Counted from the stretch's first letter, positions 6,940 through 17,742 are shown. The stretch is 64,000 bases of DNA from Streptomyces lincolnensis (GCF_001685355.1 NZ_CP016438.1:4216001-4280000); one strand, 5' to 3'. The notes: generated by a model not told the origin, from the sequence alone. Translations and numbers: made by a program.

Positions 6940-8388
6940 GTGAGCGCCATTCGCCCGGCAGCCGTCGTCGTTCTCGCAGCGGGTGAGGGCACCCGTATGA
7001 AGTCGGCCACACCGAAAGTCCTGCACGAGATCTGCGGACGCAGCCTCGTGGGCCATGTACTGGCCGCCGCACGGGAGTTGGAGCCCGAGAACATGGTCGT
7101 GGTCGTGGGCCACGCCCGGGAGAAGGTCACCGCGCATCTGACGGAGACCGACGCCGGCGTACGCACCGCCGTGCAAGCGCAGCAGAACGGGACGGGGCAC
7201 GCCGTACGGATGGCGCTCGAAGAGCTGGGCGGGTCCGTCGACGGGACCGTTGTCGTCGTCTGCGGGGACACCCCCCTGCTCACCGGTGAGACGCTCCGGG
7301 CCCTCGCCGCGACCCACTCCGCCGACGGCAACGCCGTGACCGTGCTGACGGCCGAGGTCCCGGACGCGACCGGCTACGGGCGGATCGTGCGGGACGGGGT
7401 GTCGGGCGCCGTGACGGCCATCGTCGAGCACAAGGACGCGAGCGAGTCGCAGCGGGCGATCCGGGAGATCAACTCGGGGGTGTTCGCCTTCGACGGGCAG
7501 CTCCTCGCGGACGCGCTCGGCAAGGTGCGGACGGACAACTCGCAGGGCGAGGAGTACCTGACGGACGTGCTCGGCATCCTGCGGGAGGCCGGGCACCGGG
7601 TCGGTGCCTCCGTCGCCGGTGACCACCGCGAGATCGCGGGGATCAACAACCGCGTGCAGCTCTCCGAGGCCCGGCGGATCCTCAACGACCGGCTGCTGAC
7701 GAGGGCGATGCTCGCCGGCGTCTCGGTCATCGACCCGGCGACCACCTGGGTCGACGTCGACGTCACCTTCGACCAGGACGCGGTCGTCCACCCGGGGACC
7801 CAGCTGCACGGGGCCACCCACATCGGCGAGGGCGCCGAGGTGGGCCCCAACACCCGGCTGACGGACACCCGTGTGGGCGCGGGGGCCCGGGTCGACAACA
7901 CGGTCGCCTACAGCGCCGAGGTCGGCCCGCAGGCGAGCGTGGGTCCGTTCGCGTATCTGCGGCCGGGGACCCGGCTCGGGGCCAAGGGCAAGATCGGGAC
8001 GTACGTCGAGACGAAGAACGCCTCCATCGGGGAGGGGACGAAGATCCCGCATCTGTCCTACGTGGGTGATGCGACCATCGGTGAGTACAGCAACATCGGT
8101 GCCGCGAGCGTGTTCGTGAACTACGACGGGCAGGACAAGCACCACACCACGGTGGGGTCGCATTGCCGCACGGGTTCGGACAACATGTTTGTGGCTCCTG
8201 TCACGGTCGGGGACGGCGCGTACACCGCGGCGGGATCCGTGATCACGAAGGATGTGCCGCCCGGTTCGCTGGCCGTGGCCCGTGGCCAGCAGCGGAATAT
8301 CGAGGGTTGGGTGGCCCGGAAGCGTCCGGGGAGCGCTGCGGCGAAGGCCGCGGAGGCGGCTTCCCGGGAGGGCGAGCGCGAAGGCTGA
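6940..8388 (+). CDS. glmU: bifunctional UDP-N-acetylglucosamine pyrophosphorylase / glucosamine-1-phosphate acetyltransferase
   Basis: A 482-residue cytosolic enzyme making UDP-GlcNAc for peptidoglycan in two steps: acetylation of glucosamine-1-phosphate, then uridylylation. The N-terminal transferase domain has LAAGEGTRMKSATPKVLH (12-29) and the QNGTGHA substrate loop near 79. The C-terminal half is a left-handed beta-helix of hexapeptide repeats (about residues 255-455), with the acetyltransferase signature RPGTRLGAKGKIGTYVETKN. The length is normal for the family with a short charged tail. The GTG start follows GAAGGG. prs follows 133 bp downstream on the same strand, an arrangement common in actinobacteria that joins nucleotide-sugar and PRPP supply. 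Confidence 0.97.
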   Translation: MSAIRPAAVVVLAAGEGTRMKSATPKVLHEICGRSLVGHVLAAARELEPENMVVVVGHAREKVTAHLTETDAGVRTAVQAQQNGTGHAVRMALEELGGSVDGTVVVVCGDTPLLTGETLRALAATHSADGNAVTVLTAEVPDATGYGRIVRDGVSGAVTAIVEHKDASESQRAIREINSGVFAFDGQLLADALGKVRTDNSQGEEYLTDVLGILREAGHRVGASVAGDHREIAGINNRVQLSEARRILNDRLLTRAMLAGVSVIDPATTWVDVDVTFDQDAVVHPGTQLHGATHIGEGAEVGPNTRLTDTRVGAGARVDNTVAYSAEVGPQASVGPFAYLRPGTRLGAKGKIGTYVETKNASIGEGTKIPHLSYVGDATIGEYSNIGAASVFVNYDGQDKHHTTVGSHCRTGSDNMFVAPVTVGDGAYTAAGSVITKDVPPGSLAVARGQQRNIEGWVARKRPGSAAAKAAEAASREGEREG

Positions 8389-8521
8389 CCGGAAACAGGT
8401 GCGCCGAAGTCGTCGTACCGTGATAAGTGCACACCCGCACCCGACCAGCTGTGACGGCCCGCCGCGCCCAGCGGCGCGATCTTCCGTCCGCCGGCTGAGA
8501 CACCTCTGAGGAGACAGTGCT

Positions 8522-9502
8522 GTGACCGGGATCAAGACGACCGGCGAGAAGAAGTTGATGTTCTTCTCCGGCCGCGCCCACCCCGAGCTTGCCGAGGAGG
8601 TCGCCCAGCAGTTGGGTGTCGGGGTGGTTCCGACCAAGGCCTTCGACTTCGCCAACGGCGAGATCTACGTCCGCTACCAGGAGTCGGCGCGAGGTGCGGA
8701 CTGCTTCGTGATCCAGAGCCACACGGCTCCGATCAACCAGTGGATCATGGAGCAGCTGATCATGATCGACGCGCTGAAGCGTGCGTCGGCCCGCTCCATC
8801 ACGGTCATCGTGCCGTTCTACGGTTACGCGCGGCAGGACAAGAAGCACCGTGGGCGTGAACCGATTTCGGCGCGTCTGATCGCGGACCTGATGAAGACGT
8901 CGGGCGCGGACCGCATCCTGACCGTCGATCTGCACACGGACCAGATCCAGGGATTCTTCGACGGTCCGGTGGATCATCTGTTCGCGCTGCCGCTGCTGGC
9001 GGACTACGTGGGCGCGAAGGTCGACAAGGGCAAGCTGACGGTGGTCTCGCCGGACGCGGGCCGGGTGCGGGTCGCGGACCGCTGGTGCGACCGACTGGGT
9101 GCCCCGCTGGCGATCGTGCACAAGCGGCGTGACAAGGACGTCGCCAACCAGGTCACCGTGCACGAGGTGGTCGGTGAGGTGAAGGGCCGCGTGTGCGTCC
9201 TGGTCGACGACATGATCGACACGGGTGGCACGATCTGCGCGGCGGCCGACGCGCTGTTCGCGCACGGCGCCGAGGACGTCATCGTGACGGCGACGCACGG
9301 TGTGCTCTCCGGTCCCGCCGCGGACCGGCTGAAGAACTCCCGGGTGAGCGAGTTCGTGTTCACGAACACGCTGCCGACGCCGAGCGAGCTGGGCCGGGAC
9401 CTGGACAAGCTGACGGTGCTGTCGATCGCGCCGACGGTCGCCAACGCGGTGCGTGAGGTGTTCGAGGACGGTTCGGTGACGAGCCTGTTCGACGAGCAGT
9501 AG
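8522..9502 (+). CDS. prs: ribose-phosphate pyrophosphokinase (PRPP synthetase)
   Basis: A 326-residue enzyme converting ribose-5-phosphate and ATP to phosphoribosyl pyrophosphate for nucleotide, His and Trp synthesis. Visible class I signatures: FANGEIYVRYQESARGADCF, the ATP loop YARQDKKHRGREPISARL, DLHTDQIQGFF, and the PRPP-binding loop VLVDDMIDTGGTI. The length is typical. The GTG start has GAGGAGA upstream. It lies between glmU and rplY, all on the plus strand. A TTGGGT/TAGACT promoter after the gene suggests that rplY has its own transcription. Confidence 0.97.
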   Translation: MTGIKTTGEKKLMFFSGRAHPELAEEVAQQLGVGVVPTKAFDFANGEIYVRYQESARGADCFVIQSHTAPINQWIMEQLIMIDALKRASARSITVIVPFYGYARQDKKHRGREPISARLIADLMKTSGADRILTVDLHTDQIQGFFDGPVDHLFALPLLADYVGAKVDKGKLTVVSPDAGRVRVADRWCDRLGAPLAIVHKRRDKDVANQVTVHEVVGEVKGRVCVLVDDMIDTGGTICAAADALFAHGAEDVIVTATHGVLSGPAADRLKNSRVSEFVFTNTLPTPSELGRDLDKLTVLSIAPTVANAVREVFEDGSVTSLFDEQ

Positions 9503-9510
9503 AGATCGTT

Positions 9511-9540
9511 TTGGGTGCGGCCTCCCGCTCCGAGTAGACT
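9511..9540 (+). promoter_or_regulatory. promoter for rplY
   Basis: TTGGGT (9511-9516), an 18-bp spacer and TAGACT (9535-9540) match a housekeeping promoter. Transcription would begin near 9547 and give a leader of about 130 nt before rplY. Confidence 0.5.
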
Positions 9541-9546
9541 GCTGAA

Positions 9547-9680
9547 GTTGCTCGGCGAGGGAGGCCGTTCTCCGTTTCTACGACGGTGGACCGGCTGTCC
9601 GTTATCGACGCGCTCTTCGTAGCAGGCCGTTCGTGGCCGGGTGACCACGTCCGTCTCTATCTCTACGAGGAGTGATCCCT
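9547..9680 (+). promoter_or_regulatory. structured 5' leader of rplY, possible ribosomal-protein autoregulatory element
   Basis: GGT-GGA-CCGGC (9585-9595) can pair with GCCGG-GTG-ACC (9636-9646), leaving a symmetric 3x3 internal loop. CTACGA (9578-9583) can pair with TCGTAG (9617-9622), which crosses the first stem and so would be an alternative fold or a pseudoknot. L25 binds loop E of 5S rRNA, so a mimic in the leader is reasonable but unproven. Confidence 0.35.
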
Positions 9681-10271
9681 ATGTCCGAGGTGAAGATCGC
9701 CGCCGAGACCCGTACCGAGTTCGGCAAGGGTGCGGCCCGCCGTATCCGCCGTGACAGCAAGGTTCCCGGTGTTCTCTACGGTCACGGTTCCGACCCGATC
9801 CACCTGACCCTTCCGGGCCACGAGCTGCTGCTGGCGCTGCGTACCCCGAACGTCCTGATCGCGCTGGACATCGACGGCAAGTCGGACGAGCTGGCGATCC
9901 CGAAGTCCGTGCAGCGCGACCCGATCAAGGGCTTCCTGGAGCACGTCGACCTTCAGCTGGTCACGCGCGGCGAGAAGGTCAACGTCGAGATCTACGTGCA
10001 CACCGAGGGCGACCTGGCCCCCGGCGCCTTCCTGCTGGAGCACGTCCTGAACGCGCTTCCGGTCGAGGCCGAGGCCACGCACATCCCCGAGTCCGTCACG
10101 GTCTCCATCGAGGGCCTGTCGGCCGGCGACTCCATCCTCGCCAAGGACATCCCGCTGCCGTCGGGCACCAAGCTGGGCGTCGACGGTGACACCGTCGTCC
10201 TCCAGGTCCTGGCCGCGCAGGCCGAGGAGGCCGCCGCGGACGCCGAGGGCGAAGAGTCCGCCGAGGCCTGA
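9681..10271 (+). CDS. rplY: 50S ribosomal protein L25 (Ctc/TL5 type)
   Basis: A 196-residue long-form L25. The N-terminal 5S rRNA-binding domain runs to about residue 95 (EVKIAAETRTEFGKGAARRIRR, then VPGVLYGHG), followed by the C-terminal Ctc/TL5 domain (LVTRGEKVNVEIYVHTEGDL, IPESVTVSIEGL). The protein ends in an acidic, Ala/Glu-rich tail (AEEAAADAEGEESAEA). The start is the ATG at 9681, with GAGGAG 8 nt upstream. An in-frame ATG at 9672 overlaps that ribosome site and is rejected. Synteny with pth downstream is a common bacterial arrangement. The long leader suggests feedback control. Confidence 0.96.
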   Translation: MSEVKIAAETRTEFGKGAARRIRRDSKVPGVLYGHGSDPIHLTLPGHELLLALRTPNVLIALDIDGKSDELAIPKSVQRDPIKGFLEHVDLQLVTRGEKVNVEIYVHTEGDLAPGAFLLEHVLNALPVEAEATHIPESVTVSIEGLSAGDSILAKDIPLPSGTKLGVDGDTVVLQVLAAQAEEAAADAEGEESAEA

Positions 10272-10292
10272 TCCTCGCCTTCGCCGTTTCGT

Positions 10293-10323
10293 CAGCCGCT
10301 GTTCCCGTCGGGGACGGCGGCTG
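10293..10323 (+). terminator. hairpin between rplY and pth
   Basis: CAGCCGCTGTTCCC pairs imperfectly with GGGGACGGCGGCTG around a short GTC loop. It could terminate or attenuate rplY transcription before pth. Confidence 0.5.
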
Positions 10324-10346
10324 GCGCATATCAAGGAGAGATGGAC

Positions 10347-10943
10347 GTGACGACCGATGCAGGCGCCCCCTGGCTGATCGTGGGGCTGGGGAATCCGGGG
10401 CCGGAGTACGCGGCCAACCGGCACAACGTCGGCTTCATGGTGGCCGATCTGCTCGCGGAGCGGGTGGGGGGCCGGTTCAAGCGGGCCGGCAAGGCGCAGG
10501 CGCAGGTCGTGGAGGGGCGGATCGGGCCGCCGGGACCGGGGAGCCGGCGGGTGGTGCTGGCGAAGCCGATGTCGTACATGAACCTGTCGGGCGGGCCGGT
10601 GAACGCGCTGAAGGACTTCTACAAGGTGCCGGTGGCGAACGTCGTGGCGATCCATGACGAGCTGGACATCGACTACGGGGTGCTGCGGCTGAAACTGGGC
10701 GGCGGTGACAACGGGCACAACGGGCTGAAGTCGATGACGAAGGCGTTCGGCGCCGACTACCACCGGGTGCGGTTCGGGATCGGGCGGCCGCCGGGTCGTA
10801 TGCAGGTGGCGGACTTCGTGCTGAAGGACTTCTCGTCGGCGGAGCGCAAGGAGCTGGACTACTTCGTGGACCGGGCGACGGACGCGGTGGAGTGTCTGGT
10901 GATCGAGGGGCTGGAGCGGGCGCAAAGCACGTACAACTCCTGA
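10347..10943 (+). CDS. pth: peptidyl-tRNA hydrolase
   Basis: A 198-residue cytosolic hydrolase that frees tRNA from stalled peptidyl-tRNA. Family motifs: [20 protein letters not shown] near the N-terminus (with the catalytic His in RHNVGF), [19 protein letters not shown], and [11 protein letters not shown]. The GTG at 10347 is chosen because AAGGAG lies 9 nt upstream; the ATG at 10341 is only 2 nt from it. The C-terminus [10 protein letters not shown] is normal. It is the last gene of the prs-rplY-pth row. Confidence 0.96.
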   Translation: MTTDAGAPWLIVGLGNPGPEYAANRHNVGFMVADLLAERVGGRFKRAGKAQAQVVEGRIGPPGPGSRRVVLAKPMSYMNLSGGPVNALKDFYKVPVANVVAIHDELDIDYGVLRLKLGGGDNGHNGLKSMTKAFGADYHRVRFGIGRPPGRMQVADFVLKDFSSAERKELDYFVDRATDAVECLVIEGLERAQSTYNS

Positions 10944-10960
10944 CTTGTCACCCCCGGTGT

Positions 10961-10990
10961 TTGACTGACCGAGCGGGCATGGCCAATGAT
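10961..10990 (+). promoter_or_regulatory. promoter for the membrane protein gene at 10998, probably leaderless
   Basis: TTGACT (10961-10966), an 18-bp spacer and AATGAT (10985-10990). The expected start of transcription falls on or next to the ATG at 10998, and no ribosome site is visible. Confidence 0.4.
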
Positions 10991-10997
10991 CCCCGCC

Positions 10998-11516
10998 ATG
11001 CCTGCCACAGCCACCTCCTCCCGTCAGGCCCGTCAAGCACGCCAGGCCCGTCAGGTCTCGTCCGCCGCGCTGCGGTTCGGGCGGCTGGCGGCGATGGGGG
11101 CGGTGGCCGTGCTGATCCTGATCGCGGGGGTGTGGGGGTCCTGGGGGTCGGCGCAGTACGTGATGCTGACCAAGGGGCGGGAGCGCGGCACGGTCGAGGT
11201 GACGCGGTGCGGTGCGGACACCTGTACGGGGCCGTACACGCCGCTCTCGTCCGGGTCGCCGGCGCGGGAGCGGGTGGTGATCGAGCACACCGCGGCCGTC
11301 CGGAAGGGGCAGACCTACACGGTCGTGGTGAAGCCCGGTACCGGTGAGGTGGTGCGGTCGGGTCCGGCCGGGGTGCTGTACTCCTGGGTGCCGATGGGCG
11401 GCGCGCTGCTGCTGGCGTCGGTGGTGGTGGCCGGTGGGCTGCGGCGGACGCGGGTGGCGTGGGTGCTGGCGGGGTCGGGCGTCGCGTTGTTGACGGCCGC
11501 GTTCGTGACGATCTGA
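10998..11516 (+). CDS. membrane protein of unknown function
   Basis: A 172-residue protein that I do not recognise. After a basic N-terminus with the tripeptide RQA repeated (SRQARQARQARQ) come a membrane helix (about 26-45, AMGAVAVLILIAGVWGSWG), an extracytoplasmic stretch with two Cys (CGADTC), and two further helices at the C-terminus (about 125-172). The outside part looks like a small beta domain (VVIEHTAAVRKGQTYTVVV). The ATG at 10998 fits a leaderless start behind TTGACT/AATGAT; an ATG at 10986 in frame is the alternative but lies inside the -10 box. A hairpin follows the gene. Confidence 0.75.
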   Translation: MPATATSSRQARQARQARQVSSAALRFGRLAAMGAVAVLILIAGVWGSWGSAQYVMLTKGRERGTVEVTRCGADTCTGPYTPLSSGSPARERVVIEHTAAVRKGQTYTVVVKPGTGEVVRSGPAGVLYSWVPMGGALLLASVVVAGGLRRTRVAWVLAGSGVALLTAAFVTI

Positions 11517-11530
11517 GGGGTTTCGGCGTT

Positions 11531-11554
11531 CTCGATTCCTGTGGGGGGATCGAG
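11531..11554 (+). terminator. hairpin terminator
   Basis: CTCGATTCC (11531-11539) pairs with GGGATCGAG (11546-11554), with one G-T pair and a 6-nt loop, 15 bp after the membrane protein gene. Confidence 0.5.
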
Positions 11555-11653
11555 TGTTGCCTGTTCGTGATTGACCGGCGGTCAGTGCGAGCTGGAAGCT
11601 GAGCCGCCCCCTCCACATCTTCCCGTTCACATCTCGAAGATGGATCACTGCCC

Positions 11654-12343
11654 ATGCGAACCCTCTCCCGCGCCGGCGCGCTGTGCGCCGTCGCCACGGC
11701 GGCCTTCCTGGCCGTCCCCTCCGCGCACGCGACCCCTCCCGGCGACAACGGCACCGTGAAGATCCACGACGCCTCCACCGGCGAGGAGCTCCGCAAGAAC
11801 GAGCCGCACGTGTGCACCTTCTACCTCGACGCCTTCGGCTTCGACGCGGTCCAGGAGGTGGACTGGCACATCGAGGCCTGGGCGCCGACGGCCGCCGTCA
11901 AGGGCGAGACCGTGAAGTCCGGCGCGATCACGCTGGACGGCGACGGTCACGGCCGTACGCAGGATCTGTCGCTGCCCGACGGGCACTACAAGCTGTTCTG
12001 GAACTTCGACGGCGAGAAGGGGGCCGCCAAGCACAAGGTGTTCTGGACGGACTGCGAGGAGGAGGGCGGTGGCCCCGGTTCGACGCCGGGCACGTCCGCG
12101 TCCCCGTCGACGGCTCCGTCCGCCTCCGCGTCCACGCCGGGCGAGGGGACGGACGACGGCTCTCCCGAGCCGTCCTCGACCTCCTCCGCCGGGACGGCCG
12201 CGTCGCCGTCGCCGCAGGGCGGTGCCTCCGGCGACCTCGCGGAGACCGGCAGCGGCGCCCCGGTCGGCCTGCTGTCGGGCCTCGCGGCGGCGCTGGTCGC
12301 GGCGGGCGGCTACCTGGTGTTCCGCCGTCGTCGTAGCGCCTGA
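11654..12343 (+). CDS. LAETG-anchored cell-wall surface protein (sortase substrate)
   Basis: A 229-residue secreted protein. The signal peptide ends near AHA-TPPG (residues 1-27). A folded domain follows (about 30-140, with two Cys in HVCTFYLD and WTDCEE), then a Ser/Thr/Pro-rich wall-spanning linker (about 142-195). The sorting signal is LAETG, a hydrophobic helix (VGLLSGLAAALVAAGGYLVF) and the basic tail RRRRSA. LAxTG is the form used by class E sortases of high-GC actinobacteria. No sortase gene is in the window, so it relies on one elsewhere. It may act in aerial growth or at the cell surface, but the folded domain is not one I can name. Confidence 0.88.
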   Translation: MRTLSRAGALCAVATAAFLAVPSAHATPPGDNGTVKIHDASTGEELRKNEPHVCTFYLDAFGFDAVQEVDWHIEAWAPTAAVKGETVKSGAITLDGDGHGRTQDLSLPDGHYKLFWNFDGEKGAAKHKVFWTDCEEEGGGPGSTPGTSASPSTAPSASASTPGEGTDDGSPEPSSTSSAGTAASPSPQGGASGDLAETGSGAPVGLLSGLAAALVAAGGYLVFRRRRSA

Positions 12344-12351
12344 TTCTCCCT

Positions 12352-12397
12352 ACGACGGTGCCCCCGGCCTTCTGGTGAAGGCCGGGGGCACCGTCGT
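12352..12397. terminator. bidirectional terminator between the LAETG gene and ppc
   Basis: Perfect 21-bp stem: ACGACGGTGCCCCCGGCC with TTC (12352-12372) against GAA with GGCCGGGGGCACCGTCGT (12377-12397), loop TGGT. It lies between two convergent genes. Confidence 0.92.
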
Positions 12398-12411
12398 GTG
12401 CGACAGGGTGC

Positions 12412-15153
<2,742 letters not shown>

Positions 15154-15296
15154 AGGTGCGGCTCCTTGCAGTGTTGAAGCTCGTCCGAGAGGGAAGAATT
15201 GAGAGCGGACCGCGCTGTCCGACCGACACAAGGATAGGTGTCCGCGCTGCGGCGCAGGTGGTCGGGCTCTTGCCGAGGCGTATCGCGCTGCCATAC

Positions 15297-15336
15297 TTAC
15301 GATGCCGTAGGTTACGGAACCGTAGGAACGGTTACC
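15297..15336 (+). promoter_or_regulatory. tandem operator and promoter of the desaturase-TetR operon
   Basis: Two head-to-tail 15-mers, TTACGATGCCGTAGG (15297-15311) and TTACGGAACCGTAGG (15312-15326), followed by AACGGTTACC. Each holds the interrupted palindrome TACG-N3-CCGTA. They overlap the start region of a TTGCCG/TACTTA promoter near 15270-15299. The TetR gene at the end of the operon is the natural ligand, giving autoregulation (inference). Confidence 0.6.
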
Positions 15337-15377
15337 CGGCCACTTTCACCTCCCTCGAAACCCCACAGGGGACGCGC

Positions 15378-16388
15378 ATGACCTCAAGCTCCGATGTGAT
15401 CGAAGACCCCTCCCAGGCGGCCGTCGACGCCGACGTGCCCTCCGCCACCCTGGGCGGCGAGCAGAAGCGCTCGATCGAGCAGATCACGCTGCTGCTCTTC
15501 ATCATCGTGCCGTTCCTCGCCGTGCTGGCGGCCCTGCCGCTGGCGTGGGGGTGGGGCGTGAGCTGGCTGGACCTCGGCCTGCTGGTCTTCTTCTACTTCC
15601 TGGGCTGCCACGGCATCACGATCGGCTTCCACCGCTACTTCACCCACGGTTCCTTCAAGGCGAAGCGGCCCCTGAGGATCGCGCTGGCGATCATGGGGTC
15701 GATGGCGGTGGAGGGGCCGCTGGTGCGCTGGGTGGCCGACCATCGCAAGCACCACAAGTTCTCCGACGCGGAGGGCGACCCGCACTCGCCGTGGCGTTTC
15801 GGCGAGACGATCCCGGCGCTGATGAAGGGCCTGTGGTGGGCGCACATCGGCTGGATGTTCGACGAGGAGCAGACGCCTCAGGACAAGTACGCACCGGATC
15901 TGATCAAGGACAGGGCGATCCGGACGATCTCCCGGCAGTTCATCTTCTGGGCGATGCTCTCCCTCGCCCTGCCGGCGCTGATCGGCGGGCTGGTGACGAT
16001 GTCCTGGTGGGGCGCGTTCACCGGCTTCTTCTGGGGCTCTCTCGTCCGGGTGTGCCTGCTGCACCACGTGACCTGGTCGATCAACTCGATCTGCCACGCG
16101 GTGGGCAGGCGGCCGTTCAAGTCGCGGGACCGTTCGGGCAACGTGTGGTGGCTGGCGGTGCTGTCCTGCGGCGAGTCCTGGCACAACCTGCACCACGCGG
16201 ATCCGACCTCCGCGCGGCACGGGGTGGAGCGGGGCCAGGTGGACTCCTCGGCGCGGTTCATCCGCTGGTTCGAGATGCTGGGCTGGGCGTACGACGTGCG
16301 CTGGCCGTCACGCTCGCGTATCGATTCCCGCCGTATCACGGGTGAGGACGGTTCTCGACGCAAGAAGGAGACCGCCGAGGCGGCATGA
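15378..16388 (+). CDS. membrane fatty acid desaturase (acyl-CoA delta-9 type)
   Basis: A 336-residue integral membrane di-iron desaturase. The three histidine boxes are in place: HRYFTH (in GFHRYFTHGSF), HRKHH (in DHRKHHKFSD) and HNLHH (in ESWHNLHHADP). Hydrophobic pairs lie at about residues 35-80 and 190-225. It introduces a double bond into saturated acyl chains to adjust membrane fluidity. The ATG at 15378 has AGGGGA upstream. The stop overlaps the ATG of the TetR gene (ATGA), so the two form an operon, and tandem operator-like repeats lie in its promoter. The preferred substrate (acyl-CoA or lipid-bound) cannot be told from sequence. Confidence 0.93.
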   Translation: MTSSSDVIEDPSQAAVDADVPSATLGGEQKRSIEQITLLLFIIVPFLAVLAALPLAWGWGVSWLDLGLLVFFYFLGCHGITIGFHRYFTHGSFKAKRPLRIALAIMGSMAVEGPLVRWVADHRKHHKFSDAEGDPHSPWRFGETIPALMKGLWWAHIGWMFDEEQTPQDKYAPDLIKDRAIRTISRQFIFWAMLSLALPALIGGLVTMSWWGAFTGFFWGSLVRVCLLHHVTWSINSICHAVGRRPFKSRDRSGNVWWLAVLSCGESWHNLHHADPTSARHGVERGQVDSSARFIRWFEMLGWAYDVRWPSRSRIDSRRITGEDGSRRKKETAEAA

Positions 16389-17062
16389 TTGACGCCGTGG
16401 CGACCGACTCCAGCAGCACCCCGAGCAACGAGAAGCCGCGGCGTGCGCGTCGCACCCGGATGACCGGTGCCGAGCGCCGCCAGCAGCTGCTGGAGATCGG
16501 CCGCACCCTCTTCGCGTCGAAGGGGTTCGAGGCCACGTCGGTGGAGGAGATCGCGGCGAAGGCCGGGGTCTCCAAACCGGTGGTGTACGAGCATTTCGGC
16601 GGCAAGGAGGGGCTGTACGCGGTCGTGGTGGACCGGGAGATGAGCCGCCTGCTGGACATGGTGACGAGTTCCCTCACGGCCGGTCACCCCCGGGAGCTGT
16701 GCGAGCAGGCGGCCTTCGCGCTCCTGGACTACATCGAGGAGTACACGGACGGTTTCCGCATCCTGGTCCGTGACTCCCCCATCCCCCAGTCGACGGGTTC
16801 CTTCGCGTCCCTGATCTCCGACATCGCCACCCAGGTGGAGGACCTCCTGGGCCGCGAGTTCAAGAGCCGCGGCTTCGACCCCAAGCTGGCCCCCCTCTAC
16901 GCCCAGGCCCTCGTCGGCATGGTCGCCCTGACCGGCCAGTGGTGGCTGGACGTCCGCCGCCCGAAGAAGGCGGAGGTGGCGGCCCATCTGGTGAATCTCG
17001 CGTGGCACGGCCTGGACGGCCTGGAGGCAAAGCCGCGGTTGATAGGACGCCGGAAGAGCTGA
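16385..17062 (+). CDS. TetR-family regulator, likely repressor of the desaturase operon
   Basis: A 225-residue regulator. The HTH spans about residues 30-75: RRQQLLEIGRTLFASKGFEATSVEEIAAKAGVSKPVVYEHFGGKEGLY is a textbook TetR DNA-binding domain. The C-terminal helices would bind an effector, probably an acyl-CoA given its partner. It overlaps the desaturase stop by 4 bp. The tandem TTACG-N3-CCGTAGG repeats before the operon are its best candidate sites. A GTG at 16397 is an alternative start. Confidence 0.92.
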   Translation: MIDAVATDSSSTPSNEKPRRARRTRMTGAERRQQLLEIGRTLFASKGFEATSVEEIAAKAGVSKPVVYEHFGGKEGLYAVVVDREMSRLLDMVTSSLTAGHPRELCEQAAFALLDYIEEYTDGFRILVRDSPIPQSTGSFASLISDIATQVEDLLGREFKSRGFDPKLAPLYAQALVGMVALTGQWWLDVRRPKKAEVAAHLVNLAWHGLDGLEAKPRLIGRRKS

Positions 17063-17102
17063 ATCACCGTGCCGCGTAGTGGCTTCGTGGGATCGTGGGC
17101 AC

Positions 17103-17354
17103 GTGACGAAGGTGTCGATCAGTACAGCCCGCTCCCAGCTCGACGACTTGGTCAGGCGCGTGGCCGACGGGGGAGAAACCATCGGGCTCACCGCCGAGGG
17201 CCATGTGGTCGCACTGCTGGTCCCGCCCCAGGTCGTCGAGGACCTCGAGGACGACCTGGCCGTCGCCGACTACCGGCGGCGCAAGGCCGAAGGCGTGCTC
17301 GGAGAGGGCGTCCCACACGAGGAGGTCCGGCGCTTGCTGGGGCTGCGTCCGTGA
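17103..17354 (+). CDS. orphan Phd/YefM-type antitoxin
   Basis: An 83-residue protein with the Phd/YefM pattern: VSISTARSQLDDLVRRVADGGETIGLTAEGHVVALLVPP, then a C-terminal tail that would wrap a toxin (VADYRRRKAEGVLGEGV). Such antitoxins normally share an overlapping stop/start with a RelE or Doc toxin. Here the stop region reads GTGAGCTACG, which looks like the start of such a toxin (V-S-Y), but that frame closes after 27 unrelated residues and the DNA is the 3' end of the opposing glyoxalase gene. The toxin is therefore missing or lost. A GTG at 17079 is an alternative start. Confidence 0.8.
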   Translation: MTKVSISTARSQLDDLVRRVADGGETIGLTAEGHVVALLVPPQVVEDLEDDLAVADYRRRKAEGVLGEGVPHEEVRRLLGLRP

Positions 17355-17355
17355 G

Positions 17356-17742
17356 CTACGGACCATGGAAGTGGCCGAGTTCCCCAGACGGCTCCAGGAA
17401 CTCCAGCCGGTTGCCCACCGGGTCCTCGGAGTAGAAGCGGCGGCGGCCCGGGAGGGTGTCGTCCCAGGTGACGGTCGCTCCTCGGGCCTCCAGGCGGGCC
17501 GCGTACGGCTCGATGTCCCGTACGCGCAGGCCCGGGTGGGCCTTCCTCGCCGGGCGGAAGTCCGTCTCGATGCCGAGATGGAGCTGCACCGCGCCGGCCT
17601 GGAACCAGCAGCCCCCGCGTGCGGCGAGCGCCGACGGCTTGGGGAGCTCCGTCATGCCGAGGACACCGGCGTAGTAGGCCCGGAGCCGGTCCTCGGAGCC
17701 GGGTGGGGCCGCGAGCTGGACGTGGTCGACGGCGACGAGCAT
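17356..17742 (-). CDS. glyoxalase/bleomycin-resistance (VOC) family protein
   Basis: A 128-residue VOC-fold protein made of two beta-alpha-beta-beta-beta modules: VAVDHVQLAAPPGSEDRLRAYYAGVLGMTEL at the N-terminus and a second module ending FYSEDPVGNRLEFLEP with the usual metal-ligand Glu. The substrate is unknown. The ATG at 17742 overlaps the stop of tam by one base (TGATG) and GGAGG precedes it, so it is translationally coupled to tam. It may deal with a reactive metabolite in the same stress response, but that is inference from the operon only. Confidence 0.88.
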   Translation of the reverse strand: MLVAVDHVQLAAPPGSEDRLRAYYAGVLGMTELPKPSALAARGGCWFQAGAVQLHLGIETDFRPARKAHPGLRVRDIEPYAARLEARGATVTWDDTLPGRRRFYSEDPVGNRLEFLEPSGELGHFHGP

